A DNA stretch of 64,000 nucleotides from Marinagarivorans sp. (GCA_028281865.1 JANQJB010000166.1:1-64000), one strand, 5' to 3'. Shown: positions 25,101 to 33,458, numbered from the stretch's first letter. Notes: generated by a model not told the origin, from the letters alone. Program-made: numbers and translations.

Positions 25101-27616
25101 TGATAAAGCTGATCGTCCAATGTATCTTCAATCTCAAATACGCGCGTACCTGTTTGACCACCCACATGGTAAGTGTCCGCTAAGTATTCAATACCATCAG
25201 CGCCCACCATCGCCGGGCCAGCCGAATTAATGCAGAAAAGGAGGTCGGGGTCTAAGTCCACACCCTCTGGAAACGGGTCGCTGTTATCTCCGATGCCGTC
25301 TCCGTCGGTATCGAGCCATTCGCTTGCATCGTAAGGGAAGGCGTCTACCGCATTCGCGAAACCGTCATTGTCCACGTCTGGGTCCAATTCATCCGCAATT
25401 CCATCGCCATCAGTATCAAGGGTTCGTGTGGGGTCGGTCGGGAACATATCAGCGTTGTCACCAACACCGTCGCCGTCAGTATCTTGCGATTCGTAGAAAT
25501 CGTTCGGGAACTCGTCATCGCCGTCGAGCACTCCATCAGCGTCCTGATCGCCGTCATTTCCATAGACACATAGGCCCGCAATTTTTGGCCAATCTGAAAT
25601 CACGCCAAAGGTGAGATCAAGTGTTCCATCCGTAACATTAACTGGGACCTTTTCAACCAAAGCAGTCGCGGCGGGCACTTTCGTAAGAATGTCGTAATCG
25701 TTGAAGATTTGACCGCCTTCGGCATAAATATCGAAAACACGTGAACCGGGGCCACCTTGGCTACTCGCTGCTTGGAAATAAGTTTCCGCCATAAACAGCT
25801 CGAGGCGATAGTTTCCTGTACCTGGAACCGGAATAGCATAGCTAAATTGACGGCTGCGCTCGGTTTGAAAAATAGGATCGTCAACTGTCCCAGCGATATC
25901 AAAACCCACCGAAAACGACTGACCACCAATGTAATGAGTATCGGGCAAAAATTCTACGCCATTGACATCTGTGTGGGCACCGCCACCTGAGTTTATACAC
26001 ATGACCAAATTCGGATAACTGACTGGACCAAACGGCGTAATGTCGCTATTGTCGCCGGTGCCGTCTCCATCCGAGTCTAACCACTCTGTCGGATCCAATG
26101 GGAAAGCGTCTGCACCGTTCGCGAATCCGTCATTATCGATATCGGGATCGCTATTGTTGCCGGTACCGTCGCCATCGGTATCGTAGGCCTCATTAGAGTT
26201 ATTCGGGAACGCATCGCCGTTATCGCCAACACCATCGCCATCGCTGTCGACGCTTTCGTTGGGGTCGTTCGGGAATTCATCTTCGCTGTCTGGAACACCG
26301 TCGCCGTCGATGTCACCCTCACTACTGTAGACACAAAAACCCGATATTTTCGGCCAATCACTCTCAAGGCCAAAACTAATATCAAGGTTGCCGTCTACCA
26401 CATTTACCAGGTCGGTAGTTTGAAGGGCTGTGGCGGACCCAGTTTGCGCAAGAATGTCAAAATTGTCGTATTTCAGCTCGCCTTCAAGGAAAACATCAAA
26501 TACGCGAGAGCCAGGCCCACCGGAGGAGGATAGTGCTTGGAAATAAATTTCGGCAAACAATAATTCAACACGATAAGTTCCCGGCTGCGACACAGGAACG
26601 CTATAAGATAACGGACCATAACGCTCAGTCTGATACACCTCATCGTCAAGCGTATTAGCAATTTCAGTAACATAGGAGCTGACAGAGCCAGAGCTATAAT
26701 GCTGATCAGCTTGATAGAGGACTCCGCTGGTGGACATAAAGTCTCCACCACCAGAGTTCACACACATGATCAAATCGGGATCAGGGCCATCGGGGGTAGG
26801 ATCGCTGTTATTACCCAAACCGTCACCATCATTGTCGGCCCACTCAGTCGCGTCGTCAGGGAAGGCGTCGGCAGCGTTATCCACTCCATCACCATCGCGA
26901 TCAGCGTCAGCATTGTCGCCTATTCCATCACCGTCGAGGTCAGCCCAATCGCTCGAATTGTTAGGAAAAACATCAGCGTTATCGCCAACACCATCACCAT
27001 CTGTATCAAACTGTTCGCTAGCGTCGTTGGGAAATGCATCTTCGCTGTCGTTAACTCCATCTCCATCACTATCGCCAGCACTGGAGTAGACACATATTGA
27101 AGAAATTTTCGGCCACTCAGTTTCGACTTCGAATGACAAACTGAGCGTGCCGTCTTGTACTAGAACATTTGAGGTTTCTGTTATCGCAGCCGCAGGTGCA
27201 GTATTCGCGAGGATGTCATAGTCATCCAAAATCAAACTTCCTTCGGCCCGTACATCAAAAACACGGGCGCCGACGCCAACATTAAAATTTAATACTTGGA
27301 AGTAGATTTCGGCAAAATTAAGTTCAACGGTGTAGAAACCAGCGCTAGGGACGGGAATTTCATAATCAAAATTGCCATAACGCTCACGCTGATAGACGGG
27401 ATCGTGGTCGGTATCAGCTATTGCCGTGTTCACGCGGCTCGACCTGCCGCCGCTGTAGTATTGATCAGAAGTGTAGAGGGTTCCATCAGGCGCTGTGTAG
27501 CCATTACCACCTGAATTAATGCAAATAAGAGGGCTTTCTTGTCCCAAGGTGCCGCTTGCACTCAAAGAGAGAATTAGCGTCACCGCAACAGCAAATGTAG
27601 TCCTAACTTCAAACAT
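19190..27616 (-). CDS. Giant secreted copper-radical oxidase / cytochrome chimera (2808 aa)
   Basis: ATG 27616 follows a GGAG site and starts a signal peptide (ending SASGTLGQ); the frame is open to 27703. Domains (approximate residues): malectin 26-179, 278-435, 531-690, 789-944; between and after them, six blocks of thrombospondin type-3 calcium repeats (5+5+5+5+5+3 DxDxDG units); PA14 1047-1206; galactose-oxidase-type AA5 propeller with DUF1929 end 1224-1695; Kelch propeller 1804-2121; YVTN propeller 2199-2530; C-terminal two-haem cytochrome/CCP-like part 2557-2808 (CASCH at 19853-19839 and 19471-19457, plus SAPYLHDGSA). AA5 residues are all present: Cys1290 and Tyr1335 (cross-linked cofactor), Tyr1553-His1554 and His1638 (copper). 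The Trp that stacks on the cofactor in galactose oxidase is not evident. Expected chemistry: sugar or alcohol plus oxygen to aldehyde plus hydrogen peroxide. Sugar-binding modules and calcium-stiffened linkers suggest action at polysaccharide outside the cell. Confidence 0.85.
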   Translation of the reverse strand: MFEVRTTFAVAVTLILSLSASGTLGQESPLICINSGGNGYTAPDGTLYTSDQYYSGGRSSRVNTAIADTDHDPVYQRERYGNFDYEIPVPSAGFYTVELNFAEIYFQVLNFNVGVGARVFDVRAEGSLILDDYDILANTAPAAAITETSNVLVQDGTLSLSFEVETEWPKISSICVYSSAGDSDGDGVNDSEDAFPNDASEQFDTDGDGVGDNADVFPNNSSDWADLDGDGIGDNADADRDGDGVDNAADAFPDDATEWADNDGDGLGNNSDPTPDGPDPDLIMCVNSGGGDFMSTSGVLYQADQHYSSGSVSSYVTEIANTLDDEVYQTERYGPLSYSVPVSQPGTYRVELLFAEIYFQALSSSGGPGSRVFDVFLEGELKYDNFDILAQTGSATALQTTDLVNVVDGNLDISFGLESDWPKISGFCVYSSEGDIDGDGVPDSEDEFPNDPNESVDSDGDGVGDNGDAFPNNSNEAYDTDGDGTGNNSDPDIDNDGFANGADAFPLDPTEWLDSDGDGTGDNSDITPFGPVSYPNLVMCINSGGGAHTDVNGVEFLPDTHYIGGQSFSVGFDIAGTVDDPIFQTERSRQFSYAIPVPGTGNYRLELFMAETYFQAASSQGGPGSRVFDIYAEGGQIFNDYDILTKVPAATALVEKVPVNVTDGTLDLTFGVISDWPKIAGLCVYGNDGDQDADGVLDGDDEFPNDFYESQDTDGDGVGDNADMFPTDPTRTLDTDGDGIADELDPDVDNDGFANAVDAFPYDASEWLDTDGDGIGDNSDPFPEGVDLDPDLLFCINSAGPAMVGADGIEYLADTYHVGGQTGTRVFEIEDTLDDQLYHSERFGIFSYQVPVTEERFYRVELLFAETYFQAASDQGGPGTRRFDVYVEDKLAIQDFDILAAVPTLTAIKKNVITYVTDGVIDIDFGLVTDWPKVSGMCLYNSEPDSDFDGVLDSQDEFPNDPTETVDTDGDGVGDNSDVFPGDDSEWSDIDGDGIGDNSDLDRDGDGVNNELDDLPDNPDETVDSDGDGWGDNFDAYPNDPTRSHYSDPYQAVFVQSGSALNTFNQAKALIANKDNEPNVVELTTEAINYAEADDYYDLTLGNSTFPYQNNFAAYFTRDFYVAEDGYYSFLTRSDDGVSVEVNGVVVVNDPMKHLPTDTRGSLFLTEGLHTVEVYYFEATGGAMVEVLAAKGNSDDFYAGAEQYALLTDRINAELVPPPTLAPHIGGTWGGAIDWPHIPVSAANLPDGRILTWLGGSALAFDGGLTKSSVYDPIDGSFVMTDHPIHNQFCAGIAMREDGTVLTSGGNPATTQTGSFNYRDDMWHVLPDMNMPRWYPTAMTLPDNRVFTTFALGAGNTSEVYSDNNGWLLTTGATMQPLQDEQNHVNAMPHGNGSTDMQWYAFMHVAPNGKVFHSGPTFTMHWFETDGLGSVEAAGVRKEGDQARMFGSAVMYDIGKVLVTGGNDQSKAIASSDQAFSIDINGAAPVVTELPNMLARRTFQNSVVLPTGKVLVVGGTTAAKLFDDDGTILQPELWDPDTNTWTHLSSHTIPRNYHSVALLMKDGRVFSGGGGACGNCSANHKDAQIYTPSYFYNADGSLADRPSINSGPEQASAGEAVVLDASAGIAEFNMIRLSGTTHSINTDQRFIPVSFSAGSGSSYTLDMNDNSNVLIPGFYWIFAVDAQGVPSEGFTIQIVRDAQQSDSDGDGVVDAEDDFPNDPTRTKDTDGDGIDDQDDAFPNDPSEWGDIDGDGIGDNTDNDRDGDGVLNAEDAFPNDPTESADSDGDGLGDNADPYPNNPDLPQDDLGNWEILEPALGAPQARHENDYILVGDKMFLLGGRGDRGVNEYDPVNNTWKNWGSPRDEEDNTRLDFHHFQAVVWGDRVYIIGAMIGYYPKEQGVAEIYSFDPADPAKWRVEGYVPEERQRGSTAAVNYKGKIYIIGGNTLGHQDGAVPWFDSFDPATGEWTVLPDAPHARDHHRAAIKGDKLYVVAGRRSATNLLVPELNNPFGDTEDTIDVYDFEAAGGASWSSLDKKLPTPRSGIALFSLGSELIVAAGESEVDEHEQVESYDVLTDSWRVFPDLNFARNAPGGASFGNTLFVVAGNNTNAVEINSQEVLEFVPRPFPADTDVDGVPDSVDEFPSDSSEYVDSDGDGVGDNKDAFPNDATETADTDGDGVGDNADAYPNDPALVVNPAAPAFNSTTITVDNIDRVWNVNPDNDTASVVEFPSGNVAAEVQVGDRPWSVAVSPTSGLIYVSNKGSATISVINPVNKTVIDTINLAAGSEPHGLVVAPNGQFVYVAQEALSRVIKINTSDKSVAGTAELSGKPRHLALSADGSKLYVSNFVTPPVDDESTAVPKYQTAGGEVFVVNAGSMASLNTITLGYSNRGVSESAGPGLPNYLNAPVISPDGTTAYVPSKQDNIMSGGLRGGPGMTFDQTVRAVASVINLGNETSNTGARIQLDNASVATGAVFSGNGQYLFVALETAREIEVHDVQNGFRLTRISVGRAPQGLAISSNGETLFVHNYMDRSITAISIRDLLLTGGIGGFTSQSIAVVGNEALSAQLLNGKQLFYDAADDRLALDNYMSCASCHNDGGDDGRVWDLTGMGEGVRNTINLKGHGAGHGRLHWSANFDEVQDFENQIRSLAGGTGLMSNADFTATTATLGPAKAGLSADLDALAAYVNSLTDVPASPDRNGGLSADAQLGKQHFQDEGCASCHSGVQMTDSPSNALHNVGTIDSASGQRLGGPLTGFDTPGLHGLWDSAPYLHDGSAMTILDAILAHDDVDSAKAALIEKFLLEAQPADLN

Positions 27617-27994
27617 TCCAAAGCTCCGAATTAGCGTAATTGTGAAATGACTTGCCACTAAAATATAGGGGCCGTCTGATGCAAAAAATATTCCGCCGCT
27701 CAAAAACCCTTTGAATAACAGGGAGTTTCAGAGATTACCCAAAACACGTACAGAGTAAGTGAAAAAGGATTCGACACAACGTTCGACATTTTCACATCAG
27801 AATCCCCGCATTGGCACACAAATCAACCTATTTTGCACAAAAAACAACCAGACAGTTGAGAGCGGGAATTCCCATAACAGCTAAATGACTGCGCCATCAG
27901 TGCGCGCAAACTAACAGCGGAAGCAGAGTTTTAGCTGACCTAAATCAACTAAACTCGCTTGTGCCTGACGAGCAAACTTACGCAGCTAAACAAG
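27617..27994. other. Gene-free segment upstream of the giant oxidase
   Basis: About 380 bp. It holds the ribosome binding site and presumably the promoter of the giant gene near its left end, but no convincing -35/-10 pair, repeat or further gene is seen. Confidence 0.5.
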
Positions 27995-28849
27995 CTACAG
28001 TTGCTTTATTTTTATATTGCGATAATAGATTTCTGCCCACTCAGCTTGTAACGCGATATTGCCCTCAGCGAGTGGGAGAATTTGGTCTGCCTGATTTTTA
28101 TATGCCATATCGTAAATTTGGTTAACTAATTTTCCATTTAAATAAAATAATGCGGATTTATTTTTTCTTACCACAATGTCGATATAGTTCCACTCACCGC
28201 GCTCCCTCTCCATTGCCTCTGTTGTTCTATTCGAGCGTCGATTAGGCGACCCGTCACCAAAAACTATCGGCTCAGCATCGCGCTTCCAATAGGCTCTTTT
28301 TTGCTTTGGGTCATAACCCATACTCGATGCCTTAGCGAGCGTTTTACCCAACACCCATAAATCACCTGAAACATAAGGGTCTCCGGGCACCCCTGCACCA
28401 ATTTGCATTTCTACAGAGGCTGGCCAAACGACACTTAAATCGGAGTGACAATGAAATAATACTCCGGCATCACGCACTGCTTCAGCGCGCGGCGCAAAGC
28501 GTTTTTCTCCCCATTTATATTCGAGCTGTAAATGATAATTCTCGTACTTTTTATCACTGACAATTGTTGCGTGATATTGCGGTGAGCCCTCCGTCGCACT
28601 GGCGTAGACATGAATGCTGTTATCGGTAACGGTAAAAATTTCTTCAATAGGTAAGCTTTGATTATCGCCGCCTTTTTCTCCACGATACATGCTCCAACCC
28701 GACAAATCCTTTCCATTAAACAAATACTCCCACTCGGCCTTGTGCTCTATCGCCGGCGGAGGTGCCGTGCTAACACAACTCGTCAAAACCGATACCAACA
28801 ATATATTTGTAACGGTGAGAAAACTGCGCTTGGTATTTCTTCTATTCAT
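27995..28849 (-). CDS. DUF1080 (3-keto-disaccharide hydrolase family) lipoprotein
   Basis: The 284-residue protein has a type II signal peptide with lipobox LTSC (Cys25). The rest is one concanavalin-like DUF1080 domain: EWEYLFNGKDLSGWSMYRGEKG at the start, YENYHLQLEYKWGEKRF, DAGVLFHCHSD, ASVEMQIG and the closing NIALQAEWAEIYYRNIKIKQL. Members characterised so far act on 3-keto-glucosides or 3-keto-disaccharides made by sugar oxidases, though many in the family are untested. A second DUF1080 domain ends the fusion protein at 43855. It lies directly upstream of the giant oxidase on the same strand but 378 bp away, so co-transcription is not certain. Confidence 0.85.
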   Translation of the reverse strand: MNRRNTKRSFLTVTNILLVSVLTSCVSTAPPPAIEHKAEWEYLFNGKDLSGWSMYRGEKGGDNQSLPIEEIFTVTDNSIHVYASATEGSPQYHATIVSDKKYENYHLQLEYKWGEKRFAPRAEAVRDAGVLFHCHSDLSVVWPASVEMQIGAGVPGDPYVSGDLWVLGKTLAKASSMGYDPKQKRAYWKRDAEPIVFGDGSPNRRSNRTTEAMERERGEWNYIDIVVRKNKSALFYLNGKLVNQIYDMAYKNQADQILPLAEGNIALQAEWAEIYYRNIKIKQL

Positions 28850-28895
28850 AAGCTTAATCTGGCAATCTGTTTAGGAGCAAAATAAGACAAAACCG

Positions 28896-29204
28896 CTACA
28901 CATCAGGGCTGCGAACGTAATCGAGTTCAATAAAATCCGATACTTGTTTCAGCCAATAATTTTCGACAAAGGCAATATGTTGCGGATGGTTATTATAAGC
29001 CTCGTATGCATGCTGAGTTTCAAAGTACATCGAAAGCGCATATTCAAAGGAGTTTTTTTTGCCTACCTGTTTCAGCACTTCAAACTCCTCCACTGCGGCA
29101 ATTTCTGATAGCGCGCGCGCCGCGCAAAAAAAGGCACGAATATCACCTTCTTCTAGATTTGGTTTAAACTGAAACGCAACCGTATGTTGAATCATCGCCG
29201 ACAC
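28896..29204 (-). CDS. Dabb domain (stress-responsive A/B barrel) protein
   Basis: The 102-residue protein is a single ferredoxin-like Dabb domain. It opens MIQHTVAFQFKPNLEEGD, has the FEYALSMYFETQHAYEAYNNHPQHIAFVE core and ends FIELDYV, which is the standard pattern. Dabb proteins form dimeric barrels; some are enzymes for small aromatic or polyketide substrates, but most have no known role. No signal peptide, so it is cytoplasmic. It lies 46 bp upstream of the DUF1080 lipoprotein gene on the same strand and could share a transcript with it. Dabb and DUF1080 genes are often close together in sugar-catabolic loci. Confidence 0.85.
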   Translation of the reverse strand: MSAMIQHTVAFQFKPNLEEGDIRAFFCAARALSEIAAVEEFEVLKQVGKKNSFEYALSMYFETQHAYEAYNNHPQHIAFVENYWLKQVSDFIELDYVRSPDV

Positions 29205-30081
29205 ACCTTATTTTTACAGAATCTTATTCTAACAAGACGCGGAAATATCCGTCAGCCCTTGTATTACAATTACCTAGATTGCGATCACACGGCGGTGTGT
29301 TAAATACGATTTCGGGGTGATGTGCGCCATTGCAGCCTATGATTGATTACAATTAAATGGCGTTCACGAATTTTGCACTAAAGTAGATAGCAATTACTCA
29401 AATAAGTAGCCTAGGCAACGCTAGGCTATCGCGGGATAAATATATTTAGTAGGACAACGGCACTTGGCGACTTCAACTTACGAGTTAAGAGCCTTAACAT
29501 ATCTTCACAAAGCATGTTCTAATTCCTTGCCAGCTCTAACGTTAAGCTCAATAACTTTGTTGATGGTTATAATCTTAGGGTTTACCCTAAGCTAAATAGT
29601 CCATTTTAACTATGCATTTAAATATCCATTTAGTTATCCGTTAATGCTCTCAGAAGCCAATGGGTCGGCGCTTTACATGCACCATTATATTTTTAAAATT
29701 AACTTTATTTTACTTGTATAATTTATACTTTTTATTCTTCAGTTTCTTCTCTTCCCTTATATAAAACTCTATTCCCTTATATAAAACTCGCTCTATAAAC
29801 GCGCACTCTTTAGAACTCCAATTCCCTTTATCCCGACTCTTATTACCTCCTAATTTTCTAAGCGTGTTTTCGAGTAATCGGCCGAGTTCGCATGTAATCT
29901 CACTTACTCAACAAACCGTTCCAATTATATTTAGGTCTTCACAATCAGTAAGGCCCGGTGTGCTAAGTGAGAGAAAAAAAGTGCTTAAATGCATCAATAT
30001 TTCGCCGTTACCACCCAAGCCCACCTCATTCAAATAGTTTTCGCTGTATCATGTAGCTTCACCACCGCTAGAGACTAAACA
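29205..30081. other. 877-bp gene-free region with small repeats
   Basis: No credible gene on either strand. It contains an 8-bp-stem hairpin TAGCCTAG/CTAGGCTA at 29407-29428 and a tandem pair of the 18-mer TTCCCTTATATAAAACTC at 29752-29769 and 29772-29789. The right part must hold the promoter of the sensor kinase gene. The region is AT-rich. Confidence 0.55.
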
Positions 30082-31380
30082 ATGTATAACACTTGGCTAG
30101 AACATATCATGCTGCTTTTTCAAGGCTGTAGCGTGGTCATCACGGCCGGAATTTTGTTGTTCAGCATTCCCGCTCTGCGCCAAAACTTGTTGGAGCGCAA
30201 TACGAACATCAAAATCCAATTTGCTGTTGTTGTTTTATTTAGTGTACTAGCAATTTACGGCACCCACGCAGGAAAAGTAGTGAAGCTCGACGGCGCGTTA
30301 ATCGAAGAGTCCAGCGGACAACTTTCCGGAGCGCAGGCAGTGATTAATTTTCGCGACATCGTGGTAGTCACCGCCGGGCTCGCCGCAGGACCCTGGTGCG
30401 GGCTGGCCGTGGGAACGGTTGCAGGAGTAGAACGCTACATGCTCGGAGGTTTTACTGCACTGCCGTGCGCACTAGCCAGCATTTTATGTGGTGTTTTTGC
30501 GGGCTATATGCGCCAGCGTAACAGAACGATGCTGACACCCTTTAAGGCATCTCTTGTTGGAGCAAGCTCTGTCGGGTTGCAGATGGGACTGATCTTGCTG
30601 TTAGCACGACCATTACCATGGGCTGTGGAGTTTGTACAACAGACGGGCGTTCCAGTATTGCTAACTGCGACAATAGCATGTTACGCATTTCAACAAGTGT
30701 TATACGGCCTTGGTAAAATTCACTCCGATCTAACAGCAAGGCAAATCGAAGTAAGAGCGCAACGCGCGGAAATTAGAGCTTTACACGCACAAATTGAACC
30801 TCATTTTTTAATGAATGTATTAAATGCTATTAAAGCATTAATACGCTTAGACCAGGATAAAGCTCGCCACTACGTCACGCTGCTAGCAGAATTTTTAAGG
30901 GATACACGTGCGTATGCAGTATTAGACTTAATTGAAATTAGCGATGAATTGTCGCATCTGAGAAAATACTTAGATTTTCAGCAATTGAGGTTCGAAAAAA
31001 AAGTTAACTATCGGGAAATCATTGAAAACGAAAAATTATTAAAATATAAATTACCACCCAGGACACTGCTTACGCTTGTTGAGAATTCACTCATTCATGG
31101 ATTCTCCTCCGAGCAGAACGAATATCAAATCACGATTCATATTTCTCAGGACAATGATCGGCTCGAGATCTTAATCAGTGACAATGGAGTAGGTATAGAA
31201 AAGAATAAATTGCCGCTACTGGGGAAAAAACCGGTCGACTCCAAAAAAAGCGGTGGAGGCCTCGGCATATACCACTTACAAAAAACATTAAATGAGTTTT
31301 ATAACGACGCAAATGTACTCGCCATATCAAATAATCCTACTGGAATTGGCGCCAGAGTAAAAATCTCAATACCGGCGTGA
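30082..31380 (+). CDS. LytS-like sensor histidine kinase
   Basis: The 432-residue inner-membrane kinase has an N-terminal block of about six helices (residues 5-215) with the LytS-type 5TM pattern, including VINFRDIVVVTAGLAAGPWCGLAVGTVAGVERY. A His_kinase domain follows with IEPHFLMNVLNAIKALI; His241 is the phosphorylated residue. The ATPase domain has N box LVENSLIHGF and ISDNGVGIEKNKLP. The GGGLGIYHLQKTL segment completes it. LytS kinases sense extracellular metabolites such as pyruvate or cell-envelope state; the ligand here is unknown. The LytTR regulator gene lies 206 bp downstream on the same strand, so they form a pair. Confidence 0.9.
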   Translation: MYNTWLEHIMLLFQGCSVVITAGILLFSIPALRQNLLERNTNIKIQFAVVVLFSVLAIYGTHAGKVVKLDGALIEESSGQLSGAQAVINFRDIVVVTAGLAAGPWCGLAVGTVAGVERYMLGGFTALPCALASILCGVFAGYMRQRNRTMLTPFKASLVGASSVGLQMGLILLLARPLPWAVEFVQQTGVPVLLTATIACYAFQQVLYGLGKIHSDLTARQIEVRAQRAEIRALHAQIEPHFLMNVLNAIKALIRLDQDKARHYVTLLAEFLRDTRAYAVLDLIEISDELSHLRKYLDFQQLRFEKKVNYREIIENEKLLKYKLPPRTLLTLVENSLIHGFSSEQNEYQITIHISQDNDRLEILISDNGVGIEKNKLPLLGKKPVDSKKSGGGLGIYHLQKTLNEFYNDANVLAISNNPTGIGARVKISIPA

Positions 31381-31586
31381 ATCCAACTTAAAATAAGCGA
31401 GTGCCGTCGAGATATGGAGAAAGCGAGAGATGAAATAGATTCCTGCATCGAGCAGGTATCGATGCAGATATTAGGGCAAAGCAGGAGCACGCCAAATTTA
31501 CACACGTAAATACGCAGCCTTTAACGCCGTATCAACAATACATAGTGATTTTGAGACGGATTATAATAAAAATTGAGGTACCGAAA

Positions 31587-32360
31587 ATGATAAAAGTCAT
31601 GATTACCGACGATGAACCGCTAAGCAGAAATGAGCTTAAATATTTGTTGTCGAAGTACGACGACATCAATGTCATTTCAGAAGCGCATTCGTTCTCTAGT
31701 GCGATTGATCAAATTAAGTCGCAACGACCTGATCTTGTGTTTCTCGACATTCAAATGGAGGAAGAGGATACAGGATTAAAAATTGCTCAGAGAATTTCTA
31801 CATTTGAATTTGCTCCGCTAATCATTTTCATCACATCTCACGCGCAACACGCGTTGGATGCCTATGACTTTAGCCCTTTGCATTACTTGCTCAAGCCAAT
31901 TGCCGAAGGAAAACTTGCTTTAGCATTAGACCGCGCGAGGGAGCTTGTCGGAGAAAATGTCACCAGTTCACCGGACACGCGCAAACTCAGCATCAAATAT
32001 CGCAGCATCGATCGAACTGGCGAGATTGTTCGGCCGCTGGTATACCTTACCGCGAGCGAAATTATTTACATCCACAAAGATAAAATGAGCAATACAGTTA
32101 CCGTTTACGCAACAAAAGGTCGTATATACAACGGTATTCGGCAAACTCTGCAACAGTTTGAAGACGAATTAAAAAGCGATAAATTCTTTCGTGTACACAC
32201 AAGCTATCTCGTCAATTTGGATTTCGCAAGTGGGCAAAAGAAACGTAGTCAATCAAACGAAAATTATGTGTTGCAACTCGAAGGATCGGAGAAAGAACTG
32301 CCCATAAGTAAATTAAAATATCCCGCATTAAAAACCCGCCTGGATCAGGCGCAAGTTTAG
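31587..32360 (+). CDS. LytTR-family response regulator
   Basis: The 257-residue protein has a receiver domain at about 1-120 (MIKVMITDDEPLSRNELKYLL; PDLVFLDIQM with phospho-acceptor Asp54; ITSHAQHALDAYDFSPLHYLLKPI). A LytTR DNA-binding domain follows at about 150-250 (VYLTASEIIYIHKDKMSNTVTVYATKGRIYNG; DKFFRVHTSYLVNLD; LPISKLKYPALKTRL). Such proteins bind pairs of 9-bp repeats as dimers. The frame is open from 31545, but ATG 31587 with a TGAGGT site fits the domain start. The 206 bp between it and the kinase gene hold no gene, so it may also have its own promoter. Confidence 0.9.
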   Translation: MIKVMITDDEPLSRNELKYLLSKYDDINVISEAHSFSSAIDQIKSQRPDLVFLDIQMEEEDTGLKIAQRISTFEFAPLIIFITSHAQHALDAYDFSPLHYLLKPIAEGKLALALDRARELVGENVTSSPDTRKLSIKYRSIDRTGEIVRPLVYLTASEIIYIHKDKMSNTVTVYATKGRIYNGIRQTLQQFEDELKSDKFFRVHTSYLVNLDFASGQKKRSQSNENYVLQLEGSEKELPISKLKYPALKTRLDQAQV

Positions 32361-32386
32361 CAGTACATTCTTAGGCCTTGTATTTA

Positions 32387-32475
32387 GTCGAACGTAAAAA
32401 ACTTGCAATTTGAGAGGTCAATTTTATTGATTATTATCAATAAAATCAATTGTTTACAAGTTTTTTACATTCCAC
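32387..32475. repeat. Second copy of the 89-bp palindromic repeat
   Basis: Outer arms GTCGAACGTAAAAAACTT and AAGTTTTTTACATTCCAC flank the inner palindrome ATTTTATTGAT-TATT-ATCAATAAAAT (32421-32446). It matches 11516-11604 in arms, centre and length. As there, it sits between convergent genes (regulator stop at 32360, methyltransferase stop at 32489). Confidence 0.75.
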
Positions 32476-32488
32476 TATTTATCGATAA

Positions 32489-33178
32489 TCAATCTGTTTT
32501 TTCAGCCGTGACACTGTATATCATACCGCCTAGTCGACTCTCAATGTTAATAGCACTTAAGCGAGCCGACTCACACAGTTCTAAACATTGGGTCTGATCG
32601 AAGTATGATGAATGTTTGCCCCATGAACGCAGAGCAACAGCGGAAAAGCCTCGTAATTTTTTCCTTTGCGAATACTTTTGGATGTTATCCAAGGTCATCA
32701 AATCACTGGGTAATAGAAAAGATATTTTACCACCAACATTTAATACCCGTTTCATTTCTTCGATAGCGTCTTCAGCATTCGATACAATATTTAGAACGGA
32801 GGCAGCAATGACAAAATCGAATTGACCATCCTGAAAAGGAAGCGCGTCAATCTCGGCTTTTGAAAATTTCAACTTCAGTTGCGCATTATTATTTATTAAT
32901 GCATTGGCGTTTTCTTCGGCAGTTTTGACCATCGATTTAGAGCGGTCAACAGCCTCCACAATATAGCCTGAATTTGCCAAATACTGTGCCAACAGCCCCG
33001 GCCCACATCCCACTTCTAATAAAATGTCGCCGGGGTGCCCTTGCAACCCATTTACCCAATTTTCGTGCAATCGGCGATACCAATTCAACTGATAAAGCCT
33101 TCCAAATAGCTTTGCAGGATTGCTCGCCATCAGCCAGCGGATATAAAGCCGATAAAACAAATCGCTTTTGTAACGCAT
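32489..33178 (-). CDS. SAM-dependent methyltransferase (class I)
   Basis: The 229-residue protein has the class I methyltransferase order: motif I LLEVGCGPGLLAQYL, an acidic end to strand 2 (VEAVDRSKSMV), FSKAEIDALPFQDGQFDFVIAASVLNIV and KRVLNVGGKISFLLPSD. This is the Methyltransf_11/UbiE-like subgroup, which usually acts on small molecules; the substrate is not predictable. No signal peptide. A short N-terminal helical region (FYRLYIRWLMASNPAKLFGRLYQLNWYRRLHENW) precedes the SAM fold. It is a single gene, convergent with the LytTR gene and divergent from the sigma factor at 33459. Confidence 0.85.
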   Translation of the reverse strand: MRYKSDLFYRLYIRWLMASNPAKLFGRLYQLNWYRRLHENWVNGLQGHPGDILLEVGCGPGLLAQYLANSGYIVEAVDRSKSMVKTAEENANALINNNAQLKLKFSKAEIDALPFQDGQFDFVIAASVLNIVSNAEDAIEEMKRVLNVGGKISFLLPSDLMTLDNIQKYSQRKKLRGFSAVALRSWGKHSSYFDQTQCLELCESARLSAINIESRLGGMIYSVTAEKTD

Positions 33179-33458
33179 ATCAACCCCTGGTGCAGATCGA
33201 GCGTCGCTGCGGCTTAAACGCGGGCTTCTAAGCGCGCTGTCACAGGACAGTAAGCGTGATTCAAGATCACCCTTGGCTAAAGACTATATAACCAACCTAT
33301 CTCGCCTCAAACCTTACCGCATTCGTTTTGATGTATCAATCTCGCTTTACCGCCTTACAAACGGCGTCAGCCTCTATTTAGTCTGTACAATGAGGCGAAA
33401 TGTGCGTTACATTAATTATGTCGCTCATGTTGATGACTAATTCAAGAAACAAATAAAA

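Noticed and set aside
21050..27080. Regularly spaced DNA repeats resembling a tandem-repeat or CRISPR array
   Set aside because: They encode the thrombospondin type-3 DxDxDG units; unit lengths and spacers follow the protein repeat, and the spacers are not unique foreign-like sequences.
20868..27100. Many plus-strand open frames rich in Ser/Pro or His/Arg inside the giant oxidase gene
   Set aside because: They are mirror readings of the GAT/GGC-rich calcium-repeat codons on the opposite strand, with no ribosome binding sites and no recognisable domains.
27811..27837. Sigma-54-like promoter (TTGGCAC ... TTTTGCA) upstream of the giant oxidase
   Set aside because: The two elements are about ten bases too far apart, and they point away from the giant gene.
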